A stretch of 26,993 bases of DNA from Bacillota bacterium (GTDB lineage: Bacteria; Bacillota; Clostridia; Acetivibrionales; DSM-1351), in the NCBI GenBank assembly GCA_023441625.1, contig JAEZOA010000062.1, positions 1 to 26,993 of the forward strand, given 5' to 3'. A program made the position numbers and the translations under genes. Position 1 is the first letter of the stretch; each line of letters starts with the position of its first letter. Of this stretch, positions 8,055 to 15,815 are shown piece by piece. The notes under the pieces were generated by a model. The model was not told the origin of the DNA. It made no database searches and saw only the letters and a program-made list of their open reading frames with translations.

Positions 8055-9445
8055 AGCTAAAAACATATTTTATGACGCTATTGCTATTTCTGATATTTTT
8101 CAATGGCAGTATTCTTTTTGTTTCATTTGTCAATTTAAATAGCAATCTTAACAGCATTCGGGAGCGCTGTCTCGGGGAACATTATTTTATTTCAACAACA
8201 TATGCAAAGGATTTAAAGGCAGTGGAAAGTAGAGGTGTCCAAGCAGTAAGTGCAACAGAGTCACTTTTTCAATCCTATGTTACCTACTACGGAAAGAAAA
8301 ATGTCCTCCTAAAAATATCTAAAGATGGGCAGTTGCTTTATTCAAGCTTTCCTGAAAATTTTTCTTCGATTAAGGAAGATAATGCTTCGGTAAAAAATCG
8401 GATTATTTCTACGGTAAAATTTAAGGAAAAAGAGTATATATGTGTTAGTGGTACCCTTCCGTCCCCTTATACTGCTTATAGTCTTACTTACCTTTACGAT
8501 TTCTCACAAAGCATCACTGCCTGGGACAACATGACTAAACTTCTGTTTACGGCTGGTATTGCTATTTCTTCCTTACTGGCAGTCTGTTTAATTTTTCTAC
8601 TAAACTATATTTTTAAGCCACTTAGACAATTTTCACTTGCTTCCCAAAACATTGCCAAAGGAGACTATGAAAACCGAATTCCAGTAAAAGGCAAGGATGA
8701 GCTTTCAGAAATGGCTATGAGCTTTAATAATATGGCTGAAGAAATTCAAAATCAAATGGTTGAGCTTACAAGAGCAGCTGAGCAAAAACAGTGTTTTATT
8801 GACAATCTTGCACATGAGCTACGCACTCCTCTAACTACAATTTATGGCTATGCAGAATATATTCAGAAAGCGGCTATTTCAGAAGAAGAAAAGCTTTCTG
8901 CAACCAGTTATATTATGTCAGAAAGCCTCCGCCTTCAGAATATTGCCTATCGTTTATTAGACCTTGCTACACTACGTAATGACGAGCTTACATTTACTGA
9001 GGTCAATGTTCAAGAACTCATTAGCAGTACGATAGAGTCCCTTAATCTAAAGGCAGAGCAAAAACGCGTAATATTTGAATTTAATTCTCAGCTAGAGAGT
9101 ATAATTGGTGATTTTGAATTATTAAAATGCATGCTAATAAATCTTGTAGATAATGGCATAAAAGCCTGTAATTCAGAAGGAATTGTTAAGCTCAATGCAT
9201 ATTATGAAAATGGCAAGAAGGTGATTTCAGTGGAGGATAACGGAAAAGGAATGCAAGAAAAACATATTAGCCATATTACAGAGGCATTTTATCGCGTGGA
9301 TAAATCACGTAGTCGTGCTGAAGGAGGTTTTGGTTTAGGGCTATCCTTGTGTGAACAGATTGCTGACCGACACGACGCTAATATTTCTTTTTCTTCAAAG
9401 CCTAACCAAGGCACAAAGGTAGAAATAACTTTTACAACTCTCTAA
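8051..9445 (+). CDS. Sensor histidine kinase with HAMP domain
   Basis: 464 residues. Membrane helix 1 at about 6-27, an extracytoplasmic sensor region at about 28-160, helix 2 at about 163-187, HAMP linker at about 187-240, then HisKA with the phosphorylated H255 in DNLAHELRTPLTT. The ATPase domain shows the N box (LINLVDNGIKAC), VEDNGKGM and GGFGLGLSLCEQ. It would autophosphorylate and pass phosphate to D52 of the upstream regulator, whose gene it overlaps by 4 bp. The extracytoplasmic region has no motif I recognise; its ligand is unknown. Confidence 0.95.
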   Translation: MKLKTYFMTLLLFLIFFNGSILFVSFVNLNSNLNSIRERCLGEHYFISTTYAKDLKAVESRGVQAVSATESLFQSYVTYYGKKNVLLKISKDGQLLYSSFPENFSSIKEDNASVKNRIISTVKFKEKEYICVSGTLPSPYTAYSLTYLYDFSQSITAWDNMTKLLFTAGIAISSLLAVCLIFLLNYIFKPLRQFSLASQNIAKGDYENRIPVKGKDELSEMAMSFNNMAEEIQNQMVELTRAAEQKQCFIDNLAHELRTPLTTIYGYAEYIQKAAISEEEKLSATSYIMSESLRLQNIAYRLLDLATLRNDELTFTEVNVQELISSTIESLNLKAEQKRVIFEFNSQLESIIGDFELLKCMLINLVDNGIKACNSEGIVKLNAYYENGKKVISVEDNGKGMQEKHISHITEAFYRVDKSRSRAEGGFGLGLSLCEQIADRHDANISFSSKPNQGTKVEITFTTL

Positions 9446-9529
9446 TAAGTTGATGATAATTTGGAAATTACACTGCATTATTATAGAAATGTGATCACAA
9501 ATATATTAGTAAACGGAGGTAAATTTAGT

Positions 9530-10504
9530 ATGAACATTAAATTAGCAAACGATAACAAGGTAAAAAAAGTGATTATTGGGACTGTTGCAGCAATCGGTAT
9601 CTGTACATTGAGTTTTGTCGGTATATCTCAGACGGTAAAAGCAGCTGCAGTCAACAAAACAGAAGTAGTTCCAACCACATATTCAGCAATAGTCAGTAAT
9701 GTACAAGATTCAAATGTACCTGAGGGATATGTAAAAGCAAATTATAAGCTAGAACTTTCAAAGTATTCTACCACTCCTGCCACAAAATCAATTTCTGCTG
9801 AAGCTGCTGCTGAACTTGGAGCACAGGATCTTTGGAGACTTTTTGGGGTTGATATGAATAACAAAACAATCGAAATGTGTTATCAAGCAGTATCCCCTAC
9901 AATGCCACGTGCCAAGTGGGAAGGCATCATAAACATTGACAAAAATCTTAATTATTGGTTTACAGTAGATGCTATAACAGGAGAAAATAATACAACTGGT
10001 CAGAATAAGTATTGGAGTGGAGATATTAACATTGATTTTAACAAAACTCTTGATAAGAATCCTGAGCAATACTTATCTCTTGCTACAGAATTGGCTGAAA
10101 AACATCAGTTTGTATCTGGCAAAGTAGTGGCTGCGGAATATGAGTCACAGGGTTATAGCACCAACAATGACGGTAGTGGTAAAAATTCTGATATTATCAT
10201 CATGGTTAAATCTGAAAATGGGCAACAGGCTCAGCTATTATTTTCAACATATAATCAAGAATTTCTTCAAGTTTCATATGATAGTTGCGTGAAGGAAATG
10301 AAAGCTATTGAGGCGCAGGTAAAAGAAGAACTTGAGCAACGTGTAAAAGAAGAACTTGAGCAACGTGTAAAAGAAGAAACCTTAGATAAGAATAAAGGTG
10401 CTGATGATTCTTCTAAACTAATCATAGATACAGTTACCAAACAGATTTCAAGTGGGAAGCAAGAAGGTGGCCAGACTATAATCCTTGAAGAGGATATTGA
10501 TTAA
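9530..10504 (+). CDS. Secreted or lipid-free exported protein of unknown function
   Basis: 324 residues from the ATG at 9530, which has CGGAGG 10 nt upstream; an in-frame TTG at 9461 is less likely because it lacks a good ribosome binding site. The N-terminus is a classical signal peptide: Lys-rich n-region, hydrophobic core (about residues 13-33), and a Val-Lys-Ala-Ala-Ala cleavage region near 37-40. The mature part has no family I recognise. A Lys/Glu-rich helical segment near 255-290 contains a duplicated eight-residue unit VKEELEQR, likely a short coiled coil, and the C-terminus is acidic. It follows the kinase gene by 84 bp with no terminator between, and a terminator follows it, so it is probably the last gene of the operon and an output or accessory sensor of the two-component system. 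Confidence 0.8.
   Translation: MNIKLANDNKVKKVIIGTVAAIGICTLSFVGISQTVKAAAVNKTEVVPTTYSAIVSNVQDSNVPEGYVKANYKLELSKYSTTPATKSISAEAAAELGAQDLWRLFGVDMNNKTIEMCYQAVSPTMPRAKWEGIINIDKNLNYWFTVDAITGENNTTGQNKYWSGDINIDFNKTLDKNPEQYLSLATELAEKHQFVSGKVVAAEYESQGYSTNNDGSGKNSDIIIMVKSENGQQAQLLFSTYNQEFLQVSYDSCVKEMKAIEAQVKEELEQRVKEELEQRVKEETLDKNKGADDSSKLIIDTVTKQISSGKQEGGQTIILEEDID
10319..10378 (+). repeat. 24-bp tandem repeat inside the secreted-protein gene
   Basis: Two identical 24-bp units (10319-10342, 10343-10366) followed by a 12-bp partial third copy (to 10378). They encode VKEELEQR twice and then VKEE. The reading frame is kept, so copy-number change by slippage would lengthen or shorten a helix by eight residues. 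Confidence 0.9.
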
Positions 10505-10525
10505 GAAAATAAAACTACTCAGTCC

Positions 10526-10575
10526 AAAAAGCTATATATTGTATGGGTATTTGCCCAGCAATACATAGCTTTTTT
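10526..10575 (+). terminator. Rho-independent terminator after the two-component operon
   Basis: AAAAAGCTATATATTG pairs with CAATACATAGCTTTTT with one mismatch or wobble, enclosing a second small stem TGGG/CCCA, followed by a T run. It lies about 20 bp after the stop of the secreted-protein gene. Confidence 0.8.
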
Positions 10576-10767
10576 CATTTAAATTGTATATATCGAGATG
10601 TATACACATACCGTTACTACTTATGTATACCTCACCATTAAATTAGTCCTGGGTAAAATATACTATTTTCAATTAATGTAATTTAAAGTTAAACTTATTG
10701 ATAAATTCCATATAAAAGTTCCTAAACAATAATTATTTAGGTGAATTTATAAGAATGGAGGGTTAGC

Positions 10768-10884
10768 GTGGAAAATAGAAGATACAAAACAAAAATAAAC
10801 CGAGACCTCCATGTAATTTTTTCATTACTATTTGAGCCCAAATGTGGGCATGGAGGTTGGTTTCTGAGAACAAACTCATATTGA
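10768..10884 (+). CDS. Possible 38-residue small protein overlapping a structured element
   Basis: A GTG at 10768 is preceded by GGAGGG with 5 nt spacing and opens 38 codons to TGA at 10882-10884. The product is basic and contains the segment EPKCGHGGWF. The frame overlaps the folded element at 10797-10863 and runs 9 bp into the convergent oxidoreductase gene. Without a recognised family it may be a chance frame; the good ribosome binding site is the only positive sign. Confidence 0.3.
   Translation: MENRRYKTKINRDLHVIFSLLFEPKCGHGGWFLRTNSY
10797..10863. repeat. Cloverleaf-like inverted-repeat element, possible terminator of the minus-strand SDR/oxidoreductase operon
   Basis: Outer arms at 10797-10813 (ending ACCTCCATG) and 10849-10863 (starting CATGGAGGT) pair over about 13 of 15-17 positions. 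Two smaller hairpins sit inside: GTAAT/ATTAC (10813-10817 with 10824-10828) and GCCCA/TGGGC (10836-10840 with 10845-10849). Read on the minus strand, the outer stem is followed by ATTTTTGTTTTG, so it can end transcription of the gene that stops at 10876. A copy of ATGGAGG also occurs at 10755-10761. Confidence 0.5.
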
Positions 10885-12369
10885 TTTAAACTTTTTCTTA
10901 TCTTTATTGCATATTATTTGTACAATATTTCTTCCTGCGATAAGTGCAGAGGAAAGTCCACCCGGGGGATTTGTCCATTGTCCTGTCATGAAAAAATTAT
11001 TTAAATTCGATAATTCCTTTGGCACTTTAAATATACCGACTTCTGGAGTCACAAGCCACGACATATACGCACCCTTCCATGCATTTGCATATCGGTTATA
11101 TGTCATAGGAGTTGCCACATCGATAACATCAATGTTATTTTTTATTTCAGGATACTTTTTTTCAATAGCCGCAATAACCGCATCAGCAATTCTTTGTTTT
11201 TGCATTTTATATTTCTCTGGTGTTTTGTAAAGATTCTCCCAATACTCGTAAGATGTATCAATTAGAGAAGTAATAACTGATTTCCCTTGCGGGCAAAAAG
11301 TATGGTCATAGCAATAGTGTTTGATTGGTATGTAATCCATTCTGAAACCATCAATACTGATCGGGTTGTCAAGAATAAGCTTTAGAAAATGTGGTTTGTC
11401 CCATAAGTCGTAATTTACACCAAGAGACACTTGCAAAGATGTAAAGGTCTGATATTTGGAAGAATTTTTATAAAGTTCAGAAATATCCGAATCAATAAAT
11501 TTATCTCCAACCATATCATAGAGTGTAGCATGTCCGTCAGCGGATGATACTACTATATCTGCAAAGTGTTCATCTCCATTGGCAAGCTTTACTCCTATTG
11601 CTTTATTACCATCAAGAATAACTCTTTCAACCTTAGAGTTGTAGTTCACTTTTCCTCCGAGACTTATATATTTACTTTCAATAGTTTTTGAGAATACCAA
11701 AGAACCTCCAATCGGATAGCCTACCTGTTTAATGTGCAATTGGCCAAGTGTTGCAATTAAACCTGAAGCCACGGAATCCTTCGGCAATATATGTGTAAAA
11801 GCTTTTTTCAGGAATGGATTTTTAAATCTTTGAGCAAATTCTCTAATGGTGATTTTACCATATTTAGTCATGTCAGCCATAAACGGAGCTACATTAATGA
11901 AAAACTTCAAAGCATCGAAAATATTATATAGTTCTTGAGGCTTATTTACTGGTGATTCAAATCTGCTTGATTTCTTTGCTGCCTTTACCAATTCATTAAT
12001 AAGCTCTTCGTCCTGAGGTGATATTTCTAGCAAATGCTTTTTAAATCTGTCAATGTCGGAATAAACGTTCAGTACATTTCCTGAATCATCTTCAATTGTA
12101 ACAAACACATCATAATTTACAATTGGTACATTATCAAGCGCTCCAACCTCTTTCCACAGCATGTTGACTTTATTGTCCGTATTCACTCCATCAAGCCAAT
12201 GGATACATCCATCAAAAATATATTCTTGTCGCTTCCATGATGTACATTCTCCTCCTGGAATACTATGCATTTCAAAAATTTCAGTATTGTATCCATTTAT
12301 TTGAGCATGACAACCAGCAGTAAGTCCTGAAATTCCAGCACCTATAATTATCATTTTTTTGTTTTTCAA
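10876..12369 (-). CDS. FAD-dependent oxidoreductase, phytoene desaturase (CrtI)/RetSat-like
   Basis: 497 residues from the TTG at 12369, preferred because GAGGGTG sits 6 nt upstream; an in-frame ATG at 12384 has no ribosome binding site. The N-terminal dinucleotide-binding GAGISGLTAG follows a short hydrophobic strand (MIIIGAG), then the family's GGECTSW and a C-terminal FAD-binding stretch TGQWTNPPGGLSSALIAGRN. Such proteins use FAD to oxidise, reduce or isomerise hydrophobic unsaturated substrates. There is no carotenoid gene nearby, so phytoene is an unlikely substrate. It is 26 bp downstream of the SDR gene, same strand, and the pair is preceded by a TetR gene with matching operators, which points to a shared inducible pathway. 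Confidence 0.8.
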   Translation of the reverse strand: MKNKKMIIIGAGISGLTAGCHAQINGYNTEIFEMHSIPGGECTSWKRQEYIFDGCIHWLDGVNTDNKVNMLWKEVGALDNVPIVNYDVFVTIEDDSGNVLNVYSDIDRFKKHLLEISPQDEELINELVKAAKKSSRFESPVNKPQELYNIFDALKFFINVAPFMADMTKYGKITIREFAQRFKNPFLKKAFTHILPKDSVASGLIATLGQLHIKQVGYPIGGSLVFSKTIESKYISLGGKVNYNSKVERVILDGNKAIGVKLANGDEHFADIVVSSADGHATLYDMVGDKFIDSDISELYKNSSKYQTFTSLQVSLGVNYDLWDKPHFLKLILDNPISIDGFRMDYIPIKHYCYDHTFCPQGKSVITSLIDTSYEYWENLYKTPEKYKMQKQRIADAVIAAIEKKYPEIKNNIDVIDVATPMTYNRYANAWKGAYMSWLVTPEVGIFKVPKELSNLNNFFMTGQWTNPPGGLSSALIAGRNIVQIICNKDKKKFKSI

Positions 12370-12395
12370 AATTTTCACCCTCATCTTTTTACAAT

Positions 12396-13277
12396 TTATA
12401 ATTGTGTAAGTTTTGCTATTTCACATAAAAGTTCTTCTGGAACAACAATATCAGGATTTATGCTTTCAATTATGTTATTCAAGCGTGCTCTTATAAGACT
12501 TTTGTCAGTCTCACTTGATAAAATGTAAAACATTTGATTTCTTATTGCATTAACTACACTCTCTCCAATTTCATCGGGCGTTACTCCATTATTTATCGCA
12601 TTATAAAAAGCTTTGAAGAAAAGCTCAGAATTCTTATTAATTACTGGACTTGATTTAGCTTGAACCGTCCCAGGTATAAATGGGTTTAATATATCCGAAC
12701 TCACAAAACCCGGACATAAAACACTTACATTAATTTTCGAATTTATTAATTTCAGCTCATTATATAACGATTCAGATAACGCAACCACTCCATGTTTTGT
12801 CATACTGTACATAGCCATTGTACCACCAATTGTAACTCCAGCATTTGAAGATGTATTAATTATATGGCACTCATTATCCTGTCTCAGCATAATAGGAATA
12901 AAAGTTCGTATTCCATATATTACACTCTTGAGATTGGTATTTATTATCCAGTTCCATTCATCATCAGTATTCTCCCAACTAAAACCCGAACTATACCCCA
13001 CTCCTGCATTATTGCAGAGAATATTGACCTGTCCATAAAGTCCAACCGTATCATCGGCCAATTTTTTTATGTCATCTTCTTTTGTAACATCAACTAACTT
13101 ACATATTACTTTTTGTCCCTTTTGTTCAAACTCCTTCTTAGTCTCTTCCAGTTTGTGCTTGTTAATATCAGCAATAATAACTTCTGCTCCATTTTCCAGA
13201 AGTTTTTTTGTTATTCCTTTCCCTATTCCCGATGCCCCACCTGTAACTACAGCAATTTTACCCTCCAAATTTTTCAT
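12396..13277 (-). CDS. Short-chain dehydrogenase/reductase (classical SDR)
   Basis: 293 residues from the ATG at 13277, which has AGGAG 7 nt upstream; a longer frame to 13316 overlaps an operator and lacks a ribosome binding site. Classical SDR marks: TGGASGIG at 12-19, acidic D37 after the second strand (favouring NAD(H)), NNAG at 89-92, catalytic S143/S144, Y157 and K161 (YSMTK), and CPGFV. It oxidises or reduces an alcohol/ketone with a nicotinamide cofactor. About 40 residues longer at the C-terminus than the minimal SDR, as in several SDRs for bulky hydrophobic substrates. Lies 56 bp downstream of tetR with an inverted-repeat operator between, and upstream of the FAD oxidoreductase. Confidence 0.9.
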   Translation of the reverse strand: MKNLEGKIAVVTGGASGIGKGITKKLLENGAEVIIADINKHKLEETKKEFEQKGQKVICKLVDVTKEDDIKKLADDTVGLYGQVNILCNNAGVGYSSGFSWENTDDEWNWIINTNLKSVIYGIRTFIPIMLRQDNECHIINTSSNAGVTIGGTMAMYSMTKHGVVALSESLYNELKLINSKINVSVLCPGFVSSDILNPFIPGTVQAKSSPVINKNSELFFKAFYNAINNGVTPDEIGESVVNAIRNQMFYILSSETDKSLIRARLNNIIESINPDIVVPEELLCEIAKLTQL

Positions 13278-13295
13278 ACTGTTTCTCCTCTCTGT

Positions 13296-13317
13296 ATTGA
13301 CTGAATTTTTAGTCAAT
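13296..13317. promoter_or_regulatory. Operator A: inverted repeat before the SDR gene
   Basis: ATTGACT (13296-13302) and AGTCAAT (13311-13317) form a perfect 7-bp inverted repeat with an 8-bp spacer, 18 bp before the SDR start. It matches operator B upstream of the neighbouring tetR at 17 of 22 positions. Inferred binding site of that TetR. Confidence 0.65.
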
Positions 13318-13333
13318 TTTGTTTTGAAAAAAA

Positions 13334-13945
13334 TTATTTTTTTAACATCCTCATTATCAGATTTTTATCCGGAAGAGGTGCTCTATATTGACTTGTATTA
13401 TTTGATATACCTATTCCCAACATAATTTGCATAAGGAATTCTGTAAGCATATCAGGATCACCTTCAACTATTTCATCCCTTTCCTGACCTTCAACTATTA
13501 AAGGTCTTATAAGATTATATAACGGATTCGGGTTATCATTTACAATTTTTTTAACTTCATCAGAGACAATTTGAAAATTTATAGCTTGGTACATTACCAT
13601 AAAATAGTATGGTTTTTCATTCTTGTCTCTTTGCTCTTTTAAAAAATTGAGATACATTTCTACATGAGCTTCAATTTTTTCTATCGAAGTACCTTTTATA
13701 CTTAAATTTTGTTCCGCTGTATTTTGTGTTATATCTAAAGAACGTTGGATGAGTATTTTAAATATCTCTTCTTTTGAAGTGAAGTATTGATAAATTAAGC
13801 CGTGGCTTATTCCTGCTTCTTTTACTATATCGCTTATTTTGGTATTGCCATATCCTTTTTCTGCAAAAGTTTTAACTGCTGCATTCAATATCAGTTCAGT
13901 TTTCTCTTCTTTTATTTGAATATTCTTCTCTAGATTTCGTCCCAT
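13334..13945 (-). CDS. TetR/AcrR-family regulator (module 1)
   Basis: 203 residues from the ATG at 13945, which has AGGAG 8 nt upstream (an ATG two codons earlier is too close to it). N-terminal helix-turn-helix: AAVKTFAEKGYGNTKISDIV then KEAGISHGLIYQYFTSKEEIF. The C-terminal ligand-binding part is not assignable. TetR proteins are mostly repressors released by small hydrophobic ligands. Own promoter at 13987-14015 with operator B just downstream of the -10, and operator A before the downstream SDR gene, so it probably represses itself and the SDR/FAD-oxidoreductase pair. Confidence 0.92.
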   Translation of the reverse strand: MGRNLEKNIQIKEEKTELILNAAVKTFAEKGYGNTKISDIVKEAGISHGLIYQYFTSKEEIFKILIQRSLDITQNTAEQNLSIKGTSIEKIEAHVEMYLNFLKEQRDKNEKPYYFMVMYQAINFQIVSDEVKKIVNDNPNPLYNLIRPLIVEGQERDEIVEGDPDMLTEFLMQIMLGIGISNNTSQYRAPLPDKNLIMRMLKK

Positions 13946-13959
13946 GAACATGTCTCCTA

Positions 13960-13981
13960 ATTGACTGACTATTTAATCATA
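13960..13981. promoter_or_regulatory. Operator B: upstream of module 1 tetR
   Basis: Begins ATTGACTGA like operator A and matches it at 17 of 22 positions; its right half is a weaker inverted repeat. It sits between the -10 box and the tetR start, where a bound repressor would block transcription. Confidence 0.55.
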
Positions 13982-13986
13982 TTAAA

Positions 13987-14015
13987 ACTATATCTTACTT
14001 TCTATATTTTGTCAA
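13987..14015 (-). promoter_or_regulatory. Promoter of module 1 tetR operon
   Basis: Minus strand TTGACA (14010-14015), 17-bp spacer, TATAGT (13987-13992). The likely start falls at the edge of operator B. Confidence 0.75.
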
Positions 14016-14253
14016 GAATGAAACTTTATCATATACCAATAGATTATTCTATCCCTATTGGTTAAATTGTACGCTATACAGCCTTCCTGCCAAAAGTTAT
14101 TCATGATAGCGTATGCGTAGAAACCTATTACTTTGCCATCGATTTCGACAGAAATATATTCATCATATTTGAAGCAATCCCTCTATTAAATACTACTTTC
14201 AATTCACCCTCTTCAATCTTTCTATCAGGCCAATTCCTATAATAATTTTTACT
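14010..14253 (-). pseudogene. Decayed GNAT-like acetyltransferase fragment
   Basis: Between the EFR1 stop and the tetR promoter the minus strand carries coding-like sequence in two frames. The first segment reads KNYYRNWPDRKIEEGELK and on to RGIAS; after a one-base shift it continues YDEYISVEIDGKVIGFYAYA and then NNFWQEGCIAY. The second part resembles strands 2-4 of GNAT acetyltransferases (EYISVEIDGKVIGF). There is no start codon with a ribosome binding site and the acetyl-CoA motif is missing, so this is a remnant truncated at both ends. The end of the remnant overlaps the -35 box of the module 1 tetR promoter. Confidence 0.5.
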
Positions 14254-14262
14254 ACCTCACCT

Positions 14263-15129
14263 TCACAGTTCCTCATTTAGTAAATATTCATTAAAAAATG
14301 GAGGTACTGTTTTATTCACCGATTCCTCAGTACAACTTGGTTGACTAAGTATTTTCTTTATGTTATAACCACCCGGCACAGGGAAAAATTTTAAAAATCT
14401 AAATCCAATTGCCTTTTGAGGACATGAGTAAACACACCTCATACAACTGTTACAGGAAAACTTAAACTTAATTTTTCCGCTTTTTTTGTAGATATTTTCA
14501 GCTGGACACTTCTTTACGCAAAGACCACAATGGGAACAGGATTTATTAATAATTAAGTCCTTACCCACTAAACGTAAACTCCAAGAAAATATCGGCATAG
14601 CAAGTTCCATACCCACCTTTAGAGAAACACCTGTTGTAAGAATCCGTTTATGTCCTGCTATTATTTGCTTACACATGATAGCAACTTTCTTGCCTGTTGC
14701 GATATAAAGCTGTTTAATGACTTCATCATCAAAGGCGGCAACCCAATTGCTACTTATAGAGAACACTCTTTCATGGAATACTACATAACCCTTTTTTGCA
14801 AGTTTTCTTATCATTGGTTTTGAGGCATTGTAATTAATAGGAGCGACACCACCTGCTGTACGGAAAACAAATGCTTTTATGCCATTCCCCTTAGGAAGCC
14901 TCTTGATAAATTCTTTAACTATGTTCGGAGCTCCAAATCCGATAACCTGAGATCCTATACCCACAAAATCATATTTTTCAGTTTCAATTTTAAGACCATT
15001 TTTCAAAACATCCTCAATTTTAATCAAATCAACATTATACTCAAGTTTTAAAAACTCTTCCTTAAACATATTAATAACAAGTTCAGTATTTCCAGTACCT
15101 GAGAAGTAATAAATACCAATTGATTTCAT
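14263..15129 (-). CDS. EFR1-type flavodoxin/4Fe-4S ferredoxin fusion protein
   Basis: 288 residues. N-terminal flavodoxin-like domain with the FMN phosphate-binding motif YYFSGTGNTE (7-16), then a C-terminal ferredoxin region with two CxxCxxCxxxCP motifs: C198, C201, C204, C208 and C226, C229, C232, C236. Such proteins are predicted low-potential electron carriers in anaerobes. ATG start with GGAG 9 nt upstream; it overlaps the stop of the membrane-protein gene by 4 bp, so the two are translationally coupled. Both are transcribed from the promoter at 15706-15734, under the operators of the divergent TetR. The electron acceptor is unknown. Confidence 0.88.
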   Translation of the reverse strand: MKSIGIYYFSGTGNTELVINMFKEEFLKLEYNVDLIKIEDVLKNGLKIETEKYDFVGIGSQVIGFGAPNIVKEFIKRLPKGNGIKAFVFRTAGGVAPINYNASKPMIRKLAKKGYVVFHERVFSISSNWVAAFDDEVIKQLYIATGKKVAIMCKQIIAGHKRILTTGVSLKVGMELAMPIFSWSLRLVGKDLIINKSCSHCGLCVKKCPAENIYKKSGKIKFKFSCNSCMRCVYSCPQKAIGFRFLKFFPVPGGYNIKKILSQPSCTEESVNKTVPPFFNEYLLNEEL

Positions 15130-15668
15130 ATGGATTTACTCCTTTTTCCCCTTACTTTCCTGACAATAAATACAATAGGTACAACAGCCAGCCATAGTCC
15201 TAACAATATAAACTTTACTCTGGTTACAGAACCAGACACCGTAGCAAGCCACAGAAACTCTGATTGAAAGTTAATTAACAAAACAAATATTAGAATATTT
15301 TCAATAATATCAAATGAACCTCGTAGATAAGAAATAGACAATAATAAACGCCATCTGCTCTCTAGCATTTCTTTTCCCATAATCCACTTTAGAAAATAGT
15401 TTTGTAGTAATGCAAAACTTATAATAAATATGACATCAATACACAAATTTTTTATGTATACATATCTGCCAGCCTTCCCCAAAGTACTAAATAACTGATA
15501 AACCTCACTGCCATCATATCCAAACCGCATATCAAGTATACCAACACCCTTACTATATAATTGGAATGTTTGTTCATAGCCTCTCATTATTATCAAAGCC
15601 CCAATAAATACCAAAATGACCAAGACTCTATGAATAGTCAATTTTTTTAATATACTGTCTTCTTTCAA
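15126..15668 (-). CDS. Four-helix membrane protein of unknown function
   Basis: 180 residues, basic ends, with hydrophobic helices at about 13-31, 72-92, 105-132 and 147-169. No family recognised. The loop between helices 1 and 2 (about 32-70) is on the outside if the basic N-terminus is inside. TTG start at 15668 with a GGGAG ribosome binding site about 11 nt upstream. First gene of a two-gene unit with the EFR1 protein, whose gene overlaps it by 4 bp; it may be a membrane partner or a transporter for the module's inducer. Confidence 0.7.
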   Translation of the reverse strand: MKEDSILKKLTIHRVLVILVFIGALIIMRGYEQTFQLYSKGVGILDMRFGYDGSEVYQLFSTLGKAGRYVYIKNLCIDVIFIISFALLQNYFLKWIMGKEMLESRWRLLLSISYLRGSFDIIENILIFVLLINFQSEFLWLATVSGSVTRVKFILLGLWLAVVPIVFIVRKVRGKRSKSI

Positions 15669-15695
15669 CTTTCTACCACTCCCATTCTAAATTAC

Positions 15696-15724
15696 TTGAC
15701 TAACTTGTATAATTTAGGTATACT
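15696..15724 (+). promoter_or_regulatory. Promoter of module 2 tetR
   Basis: TTGACT (15696-15701), 17-bp spacer, TATACT (15719-15724). The -10 lies inside the first operator. Confidence 0.7.
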
Positions 15725-15734
15725 AGTAGTGCAA
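15706..15734 (-). promoter_or_regulatory. Promoter of the membrane protein-EFR1 operon
   Basis: Minus strand TTGCAC (15729-15734), 17-bp spacer, TATACA (15706-15711). It overlaps the divergent tetR promoter almost completely and its spacer is the first operator. Confidence 0.65.
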
Positions 15735-15775
15735 TAGGAATACCACTGGTATACTTTGTGCACTACTAGTATACC
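15717..15775. promoter_or_regulatory. Triple operator of module 2 TetR
   Basis: A perfect 17-bp inverted repeat, GGTATACTAGTAGTGCA at 15717-15733 and its complement at 15759-15775, encloses a related central palindrome TACCACTGGTA at 15741-15751. The three small palindromes (TACTAGTA, TACCACTGGTA, TACTAGTA) have centres at 15724.5, 15746 and 15767.5, that is 21.5 bp apart each time, about two helical turns. The first covers both divergent promoters. Confidence 0.75.
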
Positions 15776-15815
15776 TTGTGTTTTTTTGTTTGTCAACAGA
15801 GAGGAGCAAAGTATT

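Noticed and set aside
9461..9529. Upstream TTG extension of the secreted protein
   Set aside because: Would bury the signal peptide 23 residues inside; the ATG at 9530 has its own CGGAGG.
10876..12369. Carotenoid phytoene desaturase
   Set aside because: Family resemblance is real but no carotenoid synthesis genes are nearby and the neighbours are a TetR and an SDR; substrate left open.
13278..13316. N-terminal extension of the SDR
   Set aside because: Overlaps the inverted-repeat operator and lacks a ribosome binding site, whereas the ATG at 13277 has AGGAG at ideal spacing.
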